This document shows, one piece after another, positions 47,071 to 59,072 of a stretch of DNA of 64,000 nucleotides (position 1 is the stretch's first letter; the number at the start of each line of letters is the position of its first letter). The stretch lies in NCBI GenBank assembly GCA_905250075.1, contig CAJNOP010000305.1, positions 62,001-126,000 on the forward strand, given 5' to 3'. Source of the DNA: Rotaria sp. Silwood1 (taxonomy: Eukaryota; Rotifera; Eurotatoria; Philodinida; Philodinidae). A program made the translations under genes and the position numbers. Below the pieces are notes generated by a model, which worked only from the letters and a program-made list of their open reading frames with translations, was not told where the DNA came from and made no database searches.

Positions 47071-48720
47071 ATGAATTTAATTAACATCGCGAAGCATCTT
47101 CTTTATCTAACAGAAAGAGAATTTTCTGATGATGATTCAAAAACAAGTGCTGATGAAATTGCTGCATCGCAGCAATTATTTGAAGTTTTAAAATCATTTA
47201 AAGATAGCTCTTTGAATCAACTCGATGTGTACGAAACTCTCGACTTTAATGATGAATATGATGAATGTGATGAAATAACTGACGAAGAAGAAAGTACTGA
47301 TGAAGAATGTGAAAGTATCGATGACATGGATGATTTTGATGATGATCAAGAAATGCATATTTATAATCAATTCACATTAGAAGAAATGGAAGATATAATC
47401 GAATGGGTTGATCAACATCCTAATTATAAGTTTACGACTATTAAACATAGATTTCGAAAAGTCAAATTTCCCAATTATATATCAAGATTTCGAGCATATA
47501 TTAAAGAGAACGGTACAAGACTTGAAAAACTCGATCGAATCAAGCAATTTATGTGGGATGAATTTTATATCAAGAGAACTATTGAAAAAGAAGCTGTTCA
47601 TGATACTGATTTAGAACTTTTTGCAATTCAAAAGGCAAGGGAATTAAATTGGGATAATTTTAAAGTCAGTGAATCTTTTATTACAACGTTCAAGAAAGAA
47701 AATAAAATTTCATCAAGAAGATACAATAAACTTATTACTCGACTGTCTTCAAACAGAAAAGCTTGCAGTTTAGAAGGTATGTGAATATATCCGAACTCCC
47801 GGTATAATTCTCTTTATGTAAACAATGCCTGTCTTTTAGATGCTCAAATTTGGATCAAAAACCAAAAATCTTTGATTTCGAATTATTCGGCTAATCAAAT
47901 TTTAAACAGCGATCATTGTTCATTCCAGAAAGAATATATTTCTCCAAGAACTCTTTCTCTCACTGGTGAAAGAACAACCGAAGTTGCTGTTAAAAAGAAA
48001 AATAATGTGACACACTCTTATACGATCCAGCCTATTACATCAGCTGATGGTCAATTATTAAACAAGTTCTTACTTATTCTTCAAGAAACAGAAAATGAAT
48101 TCGGTAAAAGAGTAGAAAAAGATTTAATCGTACCACCAAATGTCATAGTACGAGCTTCAAAGTCTGGTAAAAGCAGCGATGAAAAACATCGGACTTTTTT
48201 GAATGAAGTTCTACGTCCGTTGGTTGGTCGAAAATTTCTTCTTTTCCTTGATTGTTGGACAACTCAAACTGATCTAAAAAAATTTAGAGCAGTATTTCCA
48301 CATCAAGACAGTCAGTTGTTAGTTTTTCCTGAAGGATCAACTGGTCATATTCAACCTCAAGATTTATCTTTATTTCGTTCCTGGCGATACTTTCACAAGA
48401 AAATCGAACATTACGTTCATATCAATCGAACAGAAATGAACTTGAATGATCGCCAATATTTCATAAATATGCATTCCATCATCCACAATCAACTATCTGC
48501 TCCACCATTTAAAAATCTCATCAAGTCTGGATTTATACAAGCCAAGATATTGAACGAAACAGTTGGTGAAATCAACAAACCAAAGGATGTTTGCTTTAAA
48601 TTCTATGATCTTTATTGCTCAGCTATTCATTGTGAAGAACGAACTCTTCTAACTTGCGCTTGGTGCAAAAGACACCTTTGTTATTATCATCTGATTGAAG
48701 ATCTACATCTTCATCTGTGA
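47071..48720 (+). CDS. DDE_1 transposase with CENP-B-type DNA-binding domain (two exons)
   Basis: Exons 47071-47776 and 47840-48720 are joined across a 63-bp GT-AG intron that splits an Asp codon, giving 528 residues without interruption. An acidic stretch (about 55-95) precedes a psq-like region (FTLEEMEDIIEWVDQHPN, about 101-118) and a CENP-B-like helix-turn-helix (FAIQKARELNWDNFKVSESF, about 188-207). The catalytic core shows Asp260 in NSDHCSF, Asp373 in LLFLDCWTTQ and Asp410 in HIQPQDLSLFRSW, a DD36D arrangement of the pogo/Tigger/Jerky (DDE_1) type. The C-terminus has a cysteine/histidine cluster (CAWCKRHLCYYH) that could bind zinc. Its expected role is to bind the 607-bp arms and move the element. 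Poly(A) signal AATAAA at 48742-48747 lies inside the element. Confidence 0.85.
47777..47839 (+). other. Intron of the transposase gene
   Basis: 63 bp, starts GTATGT, ends TGTCTTTTAG. Splicing joins the DNA-binding and catalytic halves in frame. Confidence 0.8.
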
Positions 48721-48812
48721 TAGTCTATTCTTTTTATGTGAAATAAAATCATAAACTGATAATCTATAAATTATTGTAAGAAATTGCCCACTTCTCTCTT
48801 ACTTTTGTATTG

Positions 48813-49419
48813 GTAAACTTGCAAAAGATGATAGATCTAGTGTGATTCTAATATCATCGATACATTCCGACAAGATTAAAAAAAAATTCTTTAAAAACCT
48901 AGTGATTATGTAAAACATTAGATGTTAATATTTTTCGTAACATATCAACTGGATCGAAATTTTTTATGTCTTATACTCATAATATGATAAACACCATTCA
49001 ACAGAGCACGAAAAACTGAGTCTCACGATATAGTTTTCTGAAGACGTACTCCCAAGCACCCAGCAAAAACTTTTAAAAAACATTTTTCAACAAGCTCTAT
49101 CGTAGTCACTGAGTAACGTTTTTTAAAAATTTTTGCTGGGGACTTGGGAGTATGTCTTCAGAAAAACTACATCGTTAGACTCAGTTTTTCGCGCTCTTTC
49201 GAATGGTGTATATTTTATTATGAGTACACCAAAAATTTCGATCCAGTTGATATGTATATGTTTACCTACCAAAATTGTCAAAATCTTAAAAATTGATTAT
49301 CTGGGTCCAGACTCGCTATGGGCACGTAAGATTTTAAATTTGTTAGTTTGGCGGTGAGAGTAATAATTTGATCCTAATGCGGTCGATTAACTCGATGAAC
49401 AATACAAAAGGTTCCATTG
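48813..49419 (-). repeat. Right 607-bp terminal inverted repeat
   Basis: Inverted partner of 46241-46847. The frame at 49133-49357 is the exact mirror of one at 46303-46527 and is not a gene; it merely shows that the arms are identical over that length. Confidence 0.9.
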
Positions 49420-50143
49420 TAAGTCCAGTAGCACAGCCTCAATGATTAGTCGAAACAAACGCTAAAATGGCTCTCCAATTTGCGATTGGTAATTCAGTAG
49501 CTGTTCTGAAACGAAATCTACTTATTACTCAACGATCAATAGTAGGCAATCAATTGATCTCGGGTTTAGTGACCAATTTTCGTTTGCCTTTGAAAACTCT
49601 CAGTTCTGATGACTGAAAAACGTTTGTACCCGTTGTGAATGTCTTTACTGATGGATGTTCCTGTTGGAACCTGAATGGTTGTTCTCAGTCAGCTGTTATT
49701 TTCGAAACGAATAGAATATCGAACGAGACAATTGTACCTGGCATGATATTCAACTATCAACCATTTGAAGGAACACTTGTTTCATCATTAGAATGCTTTT
49801 ACGAAGCATCGTATGTCTCTCTTCTCCAACAATCATTATTGATGAATGCAACATCATCACCATTACTCAATTCTAAAACTCGGTTTGCACATACTACTAC
49901 TATTCAAACCTTGTTAGAGGAGCTAATGATTGAGCAGCTGACAAACACGACTTCAGTCTTCTCGTTCCATGCGTATTGCAATCCTACTTATTGTAACTAC
50001 CCGTATTTAGAACGGTTGAACATGCTCTTTTTGTTACATTCGTCATCGGAACCTATGGTGGGCTGTCTCTCGTATTAAAGCTTAACGTTCCTTATGTGTG
50101 TCAAATTATCATTTATGATATACTCTTGGTAGAAATGGCGTAG

Positions 50144-50836
50144 GTCAGTTGCCGTTGTCGACGAAGCAAATCGTCCGTCTAGATGTAGGTTTTTGCATTT
50201 TTTTCATTAATCCTAAGAAGGCAAGTAACAATATATTTCTACAATTTTAAAGCTAACCTTTACCCATGCTTAGATTTCTATAGCAATAGCAAAAGTCTAA
50301 AAGTGTCCATTTCTATGAGTCTCGTGTCAAAACAAATACATGTAATCAGATATAATTCTTAATTTTTCCGCATAAATAATGATTTGATAACTGTTACAAA
50401 CAAGAGTACATGATTTATCACATCTGTCTATGTTTCCAAAATTAGAAAAGGAGCCTTCATCTTGTTGCACACTACAACAATGATTCTTACCCATTAAGCA
50501 AACAATATAGACTATGATTTCTAATTGGTCTTATCACTAAAAACATCTTAAATTGGTGACACATATGAATCATATTTAATCTATGCGACTTACTCGCCCA
50601 AAACTTTCATATCAAATGATTACATATAATTCTTATAAAGGTAAATTTCCTGTGTCCTNNNNNNNNNNNNNNNNNNNNNNNNNNNNNNNNNNNNNNNNNN
50701 NNNNNNNNNNNNNNNNNNNNNNNNNNNNNNNNNNNNNNNNNNNNNNNNNNNNNNNNNNTGCCCTGCCGAATTTCCACATCATTCTACACTCGAAGGTCGT
50801 GCCCTGTATTCAAAACTTCGCCTGAACAAAAATTGA
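50144..50836. other. No supported gene; contains assembly gap
   Basis: AT-rich DNA with a 100-N gap at 50659-50758. Nothing recognisable on either side of the gap. Confidence 0.5.
50659..50758. other. Assembly gap (100 N)
   Basis: A run of exactly 100 N, a conventional placeholder for a gap of unknown size. Confidence 0.99.
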
Positions 50837-51104
50837 GCAGACTTCTTTTCAAACGATGGTTTAAAGGAAATTTTTTTCCTGAAATTTAAAGTCTTTACAA
50901 TAGGCATCTCTTTTTTCTTTGACGAATGCATATTTGTTACGAGATAAAATGATAGAACTTTCATTTAATAGCAGCCTTCTTTTCAAACGATGGTTTAAAG
51001 GAAATTTTTTTCCTGAAATTTAAAGTCTTTACAATAGGCATCTCTTTTTTCTTTGACGAATGCATATTTGTTACGAGATAAAATGATAGAACTTCCATTT
51101 AAAA
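50837..51104. repeat. Tandem duplication of 134 bp
   Basis: Units 50837-50970 and 50971-51104 are nearly identical (for example both hold CTTCTTTTCAAACGATGG). It could be a real recent duplication, or an assembly artefact because it lies 80 bases from the gap. Confidence 0.8.
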
Positions 51105-51491
51105 CTTGAATGATGATAAAAAAATTCTGTGGGATAGTTTGTAAAAGCTTCTAAGAGGCTAGATATTGACGTGCGGTAGCTCAGAAATACAAAAAATACC
51201 GTCAAGATATTAAGCTGGGCACTGAACCATGAAAATTCTGAAAGTCTACAGTTTTTGTCTCGATTTTCTCAACGAGGTTTTTTTGTATTTTTGTTTTAAA
51301 TTTATACTAACCCAACTTCTTCTATCAACATATGAGCACTCTGATCTTATTGTTGAATAGTTGAAGAACTCAAAGGCTTCATTCAAGAGTTTCTTAAATG
51401 AAATTCTTAAAAAAATCGACTGAAGATTGTTGTTATAAGTCAAGTCTTTCGTGCTCGATTGGTTACATCCATCCTCATGGTTGGGAACATA

Positions 51492-52782
51492 TTGATTAAT
51501 CTTAATTTATTCAAAATTGCATCTCGTGATGTGCGAATACTGCATCAACAACGCGTTACAACTCGTGTTTTCATCATGTGTCTTAGTGTTTCTTTAATTA
51601 CGGTTAGCTTTTATATGTTCGTTTCTATTTAAACCAAGACTATTATTGTATTAAATCCATCTCAAGCAGATTATAAGCGTCTTTGTAAGAATCATTCGGC
51701 TACTCTCCGTTGTGCTTGTTCACAGCCCTTTATTCCTTATTCGAACTTTGTTCAAATTATTCCTAATTTTCATCAGTTTTGTCCGAGCAACATTATTTCT
51801 CCGACTTGGTACAATCATTTAGTGCTATCTGATGAAAATGCCACCGAAATCTCAATTGAAGAATGGATCAATATAGGATCGTTCTACTTTCAATTACTAG
51901 CTTCATTTTGCTATCTCACACAAACCACTATTAATGATACGTATCGTATTTTTTCGGTGAACAAATTCGTTAGCTCTGTAGTTGTGCCCGAAACTCTCTT
52001 TTTAGAACAAGCACAAGTTTCTATCGATACTTACACCGAGTCAACCTATGCTGAGTTTACATGAAGCATGTCCTACGTTCGCAGTAGCATATATCTGAAT
52101 CAATTCGTAACTGCAACGCTCACGAATGTGAATTTCAATGTAGACTCAAGTGGTGAAGTTGAAATGAAAGAGGGCCATTTATCGATTCCCATTACAAATA
52201 CTTCAGACAGTTACAACTCTGTATGTCTATGTATTTCTCAAGGTTTTTTGTGTGCATCTTATGCATATTTTTATAATACATCGGCAAATATGAATATGGT
52301 CTTTATAAAAAATATTTTCATCCGATGCTTTTCCACGGATTCAGAGCTCCCATCAACACTGGAATGTTGGTGCGATCGAGCTAGTTTGGCTCTTCTCCGT
52401 TCAACTTATGCTTTGAGTAGTGTCTCTGACTTGATCAATATTGAACCGCTTGATATCCATTTTATGAGTCGGTTTTCCACTAATATCTTAGTTAACGATA
52501 TAGTGAACGAGCTGCTCCTTGAAAATTAGACAGCGATTATTTCATATGGAAACTTACAAAAGTTATGCTCCTCTATCATGTTCTTATATGATTGAACGAC
52601 GTTTTGATTAGTCCATTGTTTTCTTCATAGTTTTATCTGTCTATTCTGGATTGATCAAAGGTTTGCGTCTAACTATCCCATTGGTTGTTCAACTCGTGTT
52701 AATTATAGTTCGACGAAATGGAAACCGTATTGTAGCACAAACTATATCAACAGTGCAGTGTTCTCAGTCTAACGGTCAGTAA
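51492..52782 (+). pseudogene. Bdelloid-type multi-TM protein, copy 2, inactivated
   Basis: One frame runs from INLNLFKIASRDVRILHQQR through a hydrophobic segment (VFIMCLSVSLITVSFYMFVSI), then CACSQPFIPYSNFV, FYFQLLASFCYLTQ, SVCLCISQGFLCASY and STLECWCDRASL, matching copies 1 and 3 in order. It is cut by TAA at 51630, TGA at 52062 and TAG at 52527. A shifted frame then carries the C-terminal membrane segment FFIVLSVYSGLIKGLRLTIP and ends at 52782. Function unknown. It is a degraded member of the family. Confidence 0.75.
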
Positions 52783-53143
52783 CAACACTTCATAATTTTG
52801 TACTATTGATATCTATTTCAATAATCCCAGCTTGACAAGGTCTTCTCACTTCCATAGTGTAGTCACTGCATAGATCACAGCTTTCTTTCTCAAAAAAGTC
52901 AGCAATAATCTTTCACAAATACATATTTGAATATAGACCATGGTTGTAAAAAATGGCTTATTTTAATATTACTGAGTAAAAGCTAGAAGATCATTTATCT
53001 GAGACATGCCTTTTGTGTCGTAGTCCTGATTTTTACAAAAGAGTTCATCGTCAGATACAATGATTTTCGCACAAAAAATATAATTTATCTCTTAGAAGAG
53101 ATGCCTTTGTAGAAGTCCAGCTAAGAAACACAATGTTCGTCGT
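52783..53143. other. No supported gene (spacer between copies 2 and 3)
   Basis: Nothing recognisable in this spacer of about 360 bp. Confidence 0.4.
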
Positions 53144-54456
53144 ATGAATCGGCATTTTCGATCTTTTCGGAAAGTAACCGTTCTGTTGGAATTATTTGTT
53201 GTAGGTGCAATATTGTCTGGCGTTAGAAAATTAAAGCAATACATATGCCAAATTAATTTATTCGAAACGCATTCAAGCACCGTTCAAACTCAACGTCACG
53301 AACAATTATCTACGCGCGTCTATCTTGTAATTCTCATCATCTCCACTAGCATTCTCGTTGCCTATATACAGGCTTAATAGAATGTTCGAAACATCAAAGG
53401 ATTCTGGCATCCTCTCAATCGATGTATGAACAACTTCCAATCCACTATCATGATACTCTTCAATGTTCATGTTCAGAAATTTCTGTCATTCATAACAATT
53501 TCATTCTTCGTCTCGATACATCCTGTTTGTTCAAGTGACTTAGTTAGTGACCAATGGTTGATTTATTTGAATAGTGGTTCTGGTTGGGAACCACCGGAGC
53601 TGTTCATGAATGATTTTCGAAGATGGGGCCTTTTGTTTTTTAATATGCTCACTACATTCTGCTCTATGGCAAACTTCACTATAATCGATGACATTCAACG
53701 ATTTCAATCGAGCACATTTGTATCTGCTCAATTATTGTCTCATGACATATTTCAAACGTCAACTTCACGTCGATTTTCTAGTATTCTGGAACCAATCGAT
53801 GCGGTTACGCAAGGGAATGCATTGATGTCTCTTTTGGGAACAAACTGGTTGCCGAAGTTCAGAGACAATGCTAATGATGCTCCACTCTCCTTCGCGCCAG
53901 TCGTCTACAATGATGGAACCTGTTCTTGTGCCACTCCGTCTTCTCGTGTGCAACCTGCAGCTTTCTTTACTTGGAATGACACTCAATTTTTCACTCTCAA
54001 TGATATTTACTACGGTTGCATGACTTTCAATTCGATATTACTCTCTTCACTTTCCTGTTTTTTCTCAAATATGTGTCTTACTACATTTTTTCGTGCAGTA
54101 CCTCTCTTGGTACTATTGTTGATCTTTGAGCTGATCAAATATTTCAAATGTCACATTTAAGTTTTTCGTCCATCAACTCTAATTTTCACGAAAATGATAT
54201 CATTCAAACTATTGTTAATGAACTTTTTTTCGATTCTTGGTCAACTGAAATGTCGTATGAACGATATTACAATGCATGCAAACCTATAGAATGCACTTAT
54301 TCGTTTGGACGACGTTTGGACATCGTCTTCGTAATAATGACATTTCTGAGTGTCTTTAGTGTACTCTCTGCAGGACTTCGATTTACAGTTTCACACGTTT
54401 TAACTGTCCTCGAAACTTTATACAACAGGTTTGATCAACATGAGTACCTGCTATAA
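53144..54456 (+). pseudogene. Bdelloid-type multi-TM protein, copy 3, frameshifted
   Basis: The N-terminal part (53144-53377) has INLFETHSS, then RHEQLSTRVYLVILIISTS as the first membrane segment. A shifted frame supplies YEQLPIHYHDTLQCSCSEIS, then at 53426-54160 VCSSDLVSDQWLIYL, FFNMLTTFCSMANF, DGTCSCATPSSRVQPAAFF and SSLSCFFSNMCL. After another shift near 54090, IIQTIVNELFFDSW and the C-terminal membrane segment VFVIMTFLSVFSVLSAGLRF lead to a TAA at 54454. Order, Cys motifs and membrane segments match copies 1 and 2. At least two frameshifts mean it is probably inactive, unless some reflect sequence errors. Confidence 0.75.
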
Positions 54457-56206
54457 AGCAATAATCCAAAAAGAATAAAATTGACTGATCAATCTAATCA
54501 TTGAGACTCACTTGATTTCATGTCTCAGTTTTCATTTTTTTTCTCCTATGGGAGGGTTGCTGTTCTTAATCTTCTAAGTTACAAACTTCTTAGTTCGAGT
54601 GATACAACTTTTTACTTGGATGTCAAGTCTGATGGATAAAGAGTAGAATGTGTGTAGGTTTCAAGCAACCATGACGTGTTTCAACCTTGTTCAAAAGACT
54701 TATCAGATGGTTTCGACTAAAGAATAGACTGAAATCTTATATTTCGCTCACAGACAGACTTCACTATCAATAGTGAAAGCCTAAAAGGATTCAGGTGAGT
54801 GCGCTGTTGAAGTCAACTTATGATCACTCCACTGAATTTTTTATTTCAAGCAAGACATCCATAGAAAAATCGAACGGTGGTATTTTGACCCTTGTGAAGA
54901 GTAACGTTGAAACACATCATGATTGCTTGAATATAAATTATAGTTTTTAATTTGCTTCTTGAAGAGCAACATGTCCCTTCACCGTAAATAATGTGTGAAA
55001 AAAGACTCGATAATTAACCAAAAAGAGTCATTCATGATGAATTACATAGTTTCTAATGAGAAATCATTCAATAACAAAGGAAAGAAGGATGTTTAATTTC
55101 TCGTCAACGTTTCTGAACTAAAAAACGATGATTTTTATTCTATGCACTCTGATAGCAATATCTCTACGACAAAAAGAATGTGTTGTACGCGTCCTATGTT
55201 TATTTTCGTGCAGTCAACTACTATTTTAAAACAATACAGAGATCTTCTACACGCCGTGTTTAGTATTATGAGGGCTCATAGTTCTATTCTCCTTTCCATA
55301 ATGCATCAATCAGCTCTCATTTCATCGTGACTGTTAGGCGTGACTTACGCAGTTTTTCCAAATAAGATACTCATGATTTCATGTAAAGTATCATATTTTA
55401 ACTATATTACCTTTTCAATATGGTCAACGATTTACATATGAGAATAGATATCGTTTAGAATCTTGAAAGATAGTATTTTCTCTATAAAACTTCTCATGTT
55501 CTGCACAATTAATTCGGCTGAAAAATTAGCTGAATATGCGCTAAAACTCAAATCGTGACCGCAAGCTCAATCAATCTTTTTCTGAATACTTTGGCTTCTG
55601 ATGTAAGAAGTATTGATGAAGATTTATAGAAATAGTCAGAATCCTTCGTGATTATATTTGTCTGCTGGATATGAATGCCAGTGAAAGCTGAGCTGATTTG
55701 ATTGAAAGTAAACCAAATGAATAAATAGAGTGATTATTTCGTCTAGTCAGTTGTTTTCCTATTCGTTACATTCCACATGATTTTCTTCAGTGGACTTCTT
55801 GAACTTTGTCGCTAACTGGCGAAGATGCACTTCATTCTCACCAGTTCGAATATTGAATCTTGAATTACACTGCTATAGTATGTATTGAAGTGACAGTTTT
55901 GTGTATCTGCAAAGTTCTGATACCCCATTATTGCATACAGGCAAGATAACCAGTTTTTTTGCATTTTATCATATTCAATAATGAAGTAAAACATTTTCCT
56001 TTAGTTTTCAGAGTATATAAAAGATGTTTTTTACTCATCAATCTGATGAATATGAAATTAATTGTGTTCGATTATAGGTTAACGATTAGTCTTTTTGTTT
56101 GTATTCGTGCATATAATTTTTCTATCACGTACTCTCTCACTAGTAAGGTTTCGCAAAAGCTTGCAGTGCAAGACTGTCTCATTGTCGTACGTTTCAATTC
56201 GATTCA
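54457..56206. other. No supported gene
   Basis: No recognisable coding sequence. A frame at 55142-55330 and hydrophobic coding-like text at about 56040-56160 have no family I can name; the latter may belong to the NHL-type gene that follows. Confidence 0.4.
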
Positions 56207-57517
56207 TTGACATTACAATGTCAACTATTCGAAAGTGATATGACCACTGGACAAATAAGTTCTTTAGCATCGTCACCGAATTATCTTGTAGGCACAACTC
56301 AATTAAGTTCGGATATATTTACAGTCTATGGGCAATCAGGTTCTCAAGATAACAATAATATTTTTCTTACATATTTAAATGGCACATTTCAGTGTCCATC
56401 AAAAACATTTTTTTAAGCCTTAATTTGTTGACGACGACAAAAATCATTGGGTACATCATACAATTCGACAAATGAATGCCGAATTGATCTTAACTACTCT
56501 TGTTTGCAATTCTTTCAATGTGGATGTAACTTTGGTTACATTCTATTTAATATTTTTAATTTGATGCTTTTTAGCTTTGTCAGTGCTAGAAAGTGAGACT
56601 GTTGCTTGCTATGGAAATGATACAGCTGGAAATGATAGTATTGGACTCGATACTCCTCTTTCAGTATATGTATTACCAGATAATGATTTTTACGTGATGG
56701 ACTCGAACAATGCTCGCGTTCAGCGTTATTCTTTAGGTTCGAAAATTAGAAAAAACAGTAGGTAGTGATGGCTCCATCGGATCAGGATCCTCCCTAATTG
56801 GGAAAACCAAGTGCCGGTCTCTATGTCAATAGCAAGAACCAAGACTTATATATGGCTGATAACGTGAACCAACGAGTTCAACTTTGGCCAGTTAAGGCAA
56901 CCAGAGACTACACAGTTTTTGGAAGCTTATCTACTGGGTTCAGTATGATTATCGGCATTTGCGTCGATAGTCAGAATATCATTTATGTTTCGGAATATCT
57001 CAAAGCTCACATTGTTCAATGGCCATCAAATGCAACCAATCTGACAGCCATTGCTGGTAACGGTACATCAGGTTCAAGTGCTGAATTGTTAAATGTATCG
57101 CGCCATATTGATTTCGATACTAATGGCGAATATCTATATATAGCCGACTCTGGGAATAATCGAATACAAATGTGGCATGTGTTGAGCAATGGAAGTGTAC
57201 CGGCAGCAGCAGATGTCACAGTTGCCGGCGGTAATGGAGCTGATGTTAGGTCGAATAAATTGAACGGACCTCGAGCAGTAGCTGTATCGTATAAGAATGG
57301 TGCAATCTACGCTAGCGATTCACTCAATCACCGAGTTCAACGTTGTGCAATGAACGCCAATTACGGCGTCACCATTGCCGGCAGTCCGAGCGGATTATCG
57401 AGTACCAGTGCATCTCTATTGTCGAATTCGACAGGTCTTGTACTTGATGCTAATGAAACTCATCTCTTTGTTTGTAATACAGGAAATCATTACGTTCAAC
57501 GTTTTCGTTTCATTTAA
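56207..57517 (+). pseudogene. NHL-repeat beta-propeller protein, frameshifted
   Basis: From 56577 the text contains NHL units: LYVMDSNNARVQRY-type at about 56690, DLYMADNVNQRVQLWP at about 56845, YLYIADSGNNRIQMWH at about 57125, AIYASDSLNHRVQRC at about 57300 and LFVCNTGNHYVQRF at about 57465, spaced 45-60 residues apart as propeller blades. Bdelloids have many secreted proteins of this type, of unknown ligand. The frame changes twice between 56740 and 56798. Upstream, 56207-56416 (FESDMTTGQISSLASSPNYL) is probably an earlier exon, followed by a stop and then an acceptor TTTTTAG before 56577. Two frameshifts within 60 bases suggest a pseudogene or sequencing error. Confidence 0.7.
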
Positions 57518-58519
57518 AGCTGTTTTTTACAATTTCACCTTCAACGGAATATTTTTATTTTGGAGGTATCATTGTAGACAAGAGTATTATCTTGAATTCA
57601 ATTTTATGTTCATCCGCATTCTGAACTACCCTCAACCTCGCATATAACACAGATTTAATGTTCCAAATTTTTCTCAAATTCACGACGACTTATACCTTGT
57701 TATATGAATATCTTGTTGCGTAAAGTTTTCTTTAGAATTTAATATAGAAAAACAACACGAAATACCTTCTTGAAACTTTACTATCATCATGATCTAGTTT
57801 AAATATATCTTTTCATATCAAGTAAAAGTTAATAAAAAAGTTGAAAGTACATAATTGTTAAAATTCGAAGGGATTTTAACCATGTGTAATACGACTATTT
57901 TCGTTTCATATCGTTCGTTTTGTAAGACTAGATGGAACATGGACAAGTTATGAAATGTGTATTGACGGGTCAATATAGTTATAGTATGAATCTCTCCTCG
58001 AAACTGACCTATTTTGAAAAGAAATTGAAAGTTAGATTTTATTAAGCATCTTTCTTTGCACGATCCAATTATGGGCAAATAAATGAAAAAAGTTTCTCTA
58101 GTTTCGGTTTTATTCAGTGATCATAACTCGAAAACAACAGATCCAGTTCTCTTCGATTCTGATTCGAAATTCATTTTTTTTGTCAATTAGAAAACTTAAT
58201 TGACATAAGTTTCAGTGGTTGTTGAACTTCCAGTGCATCCTGAAAATACAAATAAAAATAAGATTTTACTGAGACAAATAGTTTTATCCATTGTTAATAC
58301 ATTGTTGCTCTTCTCAAAGGATGAAAAGGTAGAGATACAGATCGTAGATCAACACAACGGTTAACCAGTTATTTGAATTCTTAATTAAATTGCTTCGTTC
58401 TTTGGTAACGTATGTAGCGTATAAAAATCATGAATAAATTACTAAATAGAACGATAAAAAAAGGAGATAGAAAGCATATTTTCAACTTTGTCACTTATAC
58501 ATCCTTCTTTGGGGACATT
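57518..58519. other. No supported gene
   Basis: AT-rich DNA without a recognisable gene or repeat. Confidence 0.4.
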
Positions 58520-59010
58520 TCATTGAATGATAAAAAGATTTGAGTCAAGATGAATGTAAACATTTATATATACAAATTTTTCTCTACTAAACGTGTTTGT
58601 ACACAAACAATTCGATTGATATTCAGGAGTGCTGAAAATGAGAATAGATGCTCCGTATGCCAAACGATTAGAAAAAATACTAACTTGAAGCAATACTATT
58701 AACCTATATAAAATTTTATCATTTGATGTGATAATTAGATCTACTTCACATATTTGTCTGTATTCAATAGCGTCTGAAGAAGCATTGTAATGAAGATACA
58801 CGTAGTTGACAAGATAGTTTCAATTGCAAGCACTAAAATCCTATAGTTATCATATTTGCTTGGATTATAAACAAACTGAAGATGTTTAAATTCAACATGT
58901 TCGATATCCTCATGCTGTTTTGCTATAGAGTATATTGACATGTACATGAACAAAAGAAACTTTGGTAACGCAAATGTCAGAAAATTCCTTCTTCTAGCTG
59001 GTAACAACAT
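58520..59010 (-). other. Possible membrane-protein fragment, unknown
   Basis: Two overlapping minus-strand frames (58741-59010 and 58520-58801) carry hydrophobic segments (YRILVLAIETILSTTCIFIT and ILYRLIVLLQVSIFSNRLAY) that could be membrane helices of one protein joined by a frameshift. No family is recognised and AT-rich DNA easily yields such text. Confidence 0.2.
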
Positions 59011-59072
59011 TTGTAGAATAAGACAGCAATAGTTTCCACACTAGTGTATATACGATGACACTAACTCAGTCT

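Larger units (their letters stand above)
46241..49419. mobile_element. Complete DDE_1-type DNA transposon with 607-bp TIRs
   Basis: The element is 3179 bp long. Its inverted repeats, 46241-46847 and 48813-49419, are each exactly 607 bp and look essentially identical; open frames in both arms give the same protein. The ends are CAATGG...CCATTG, and TAA lies on both sides (46238-46240 and 49420-49422). Deleting the element with one TAA joins a reading frame of the host gene (CTGC-TAA-GTCC reads Leu-Leu-Ser-Pro), which fixes the boundaries. Each arm contains a smaller inverted pair around TCCCAAG/CTTGGGA (about 46505-46620). The only gene is a spliced, undamaged transposase. Identical arms imply recent insertion. 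Confidence 0.9.
45748..50143 (+). pseudogene. Bdelloid-type multi-TM protein, copy 1, split by a transposon
   Basis: The left part (45748-46240) begins MGIRNVLKTLNLFES, then IQQERIITRLCLVLVSLSM leading into a transmembrane segment, then an extracellular part with KCPCSRITIPYSEFI. In the same frame it continues through TAA (46027), TGA (46081) and TAG (46156) to ITMTDVLDNFNTILL, where the transposon 46241-49419 intervenes. The right part (49420-50143) resumes in frame with SPVAQPQ and ALQFAIGNSVAVLKRN, then CSCWNLNGCS, SSLECFYEAS, a TAA-terminated C-terminal hydrophobic segment LSLVLKLNVPYVCQIII reached after a frameshift near 50028. Further stops are at 49443 and 49614. I recall this architecture from many uncharacterised bdelloid proteins; the function is unknown. 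The copy was probably dead before the transposon entered, or decayed afterwards. Confidence 0.75.
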
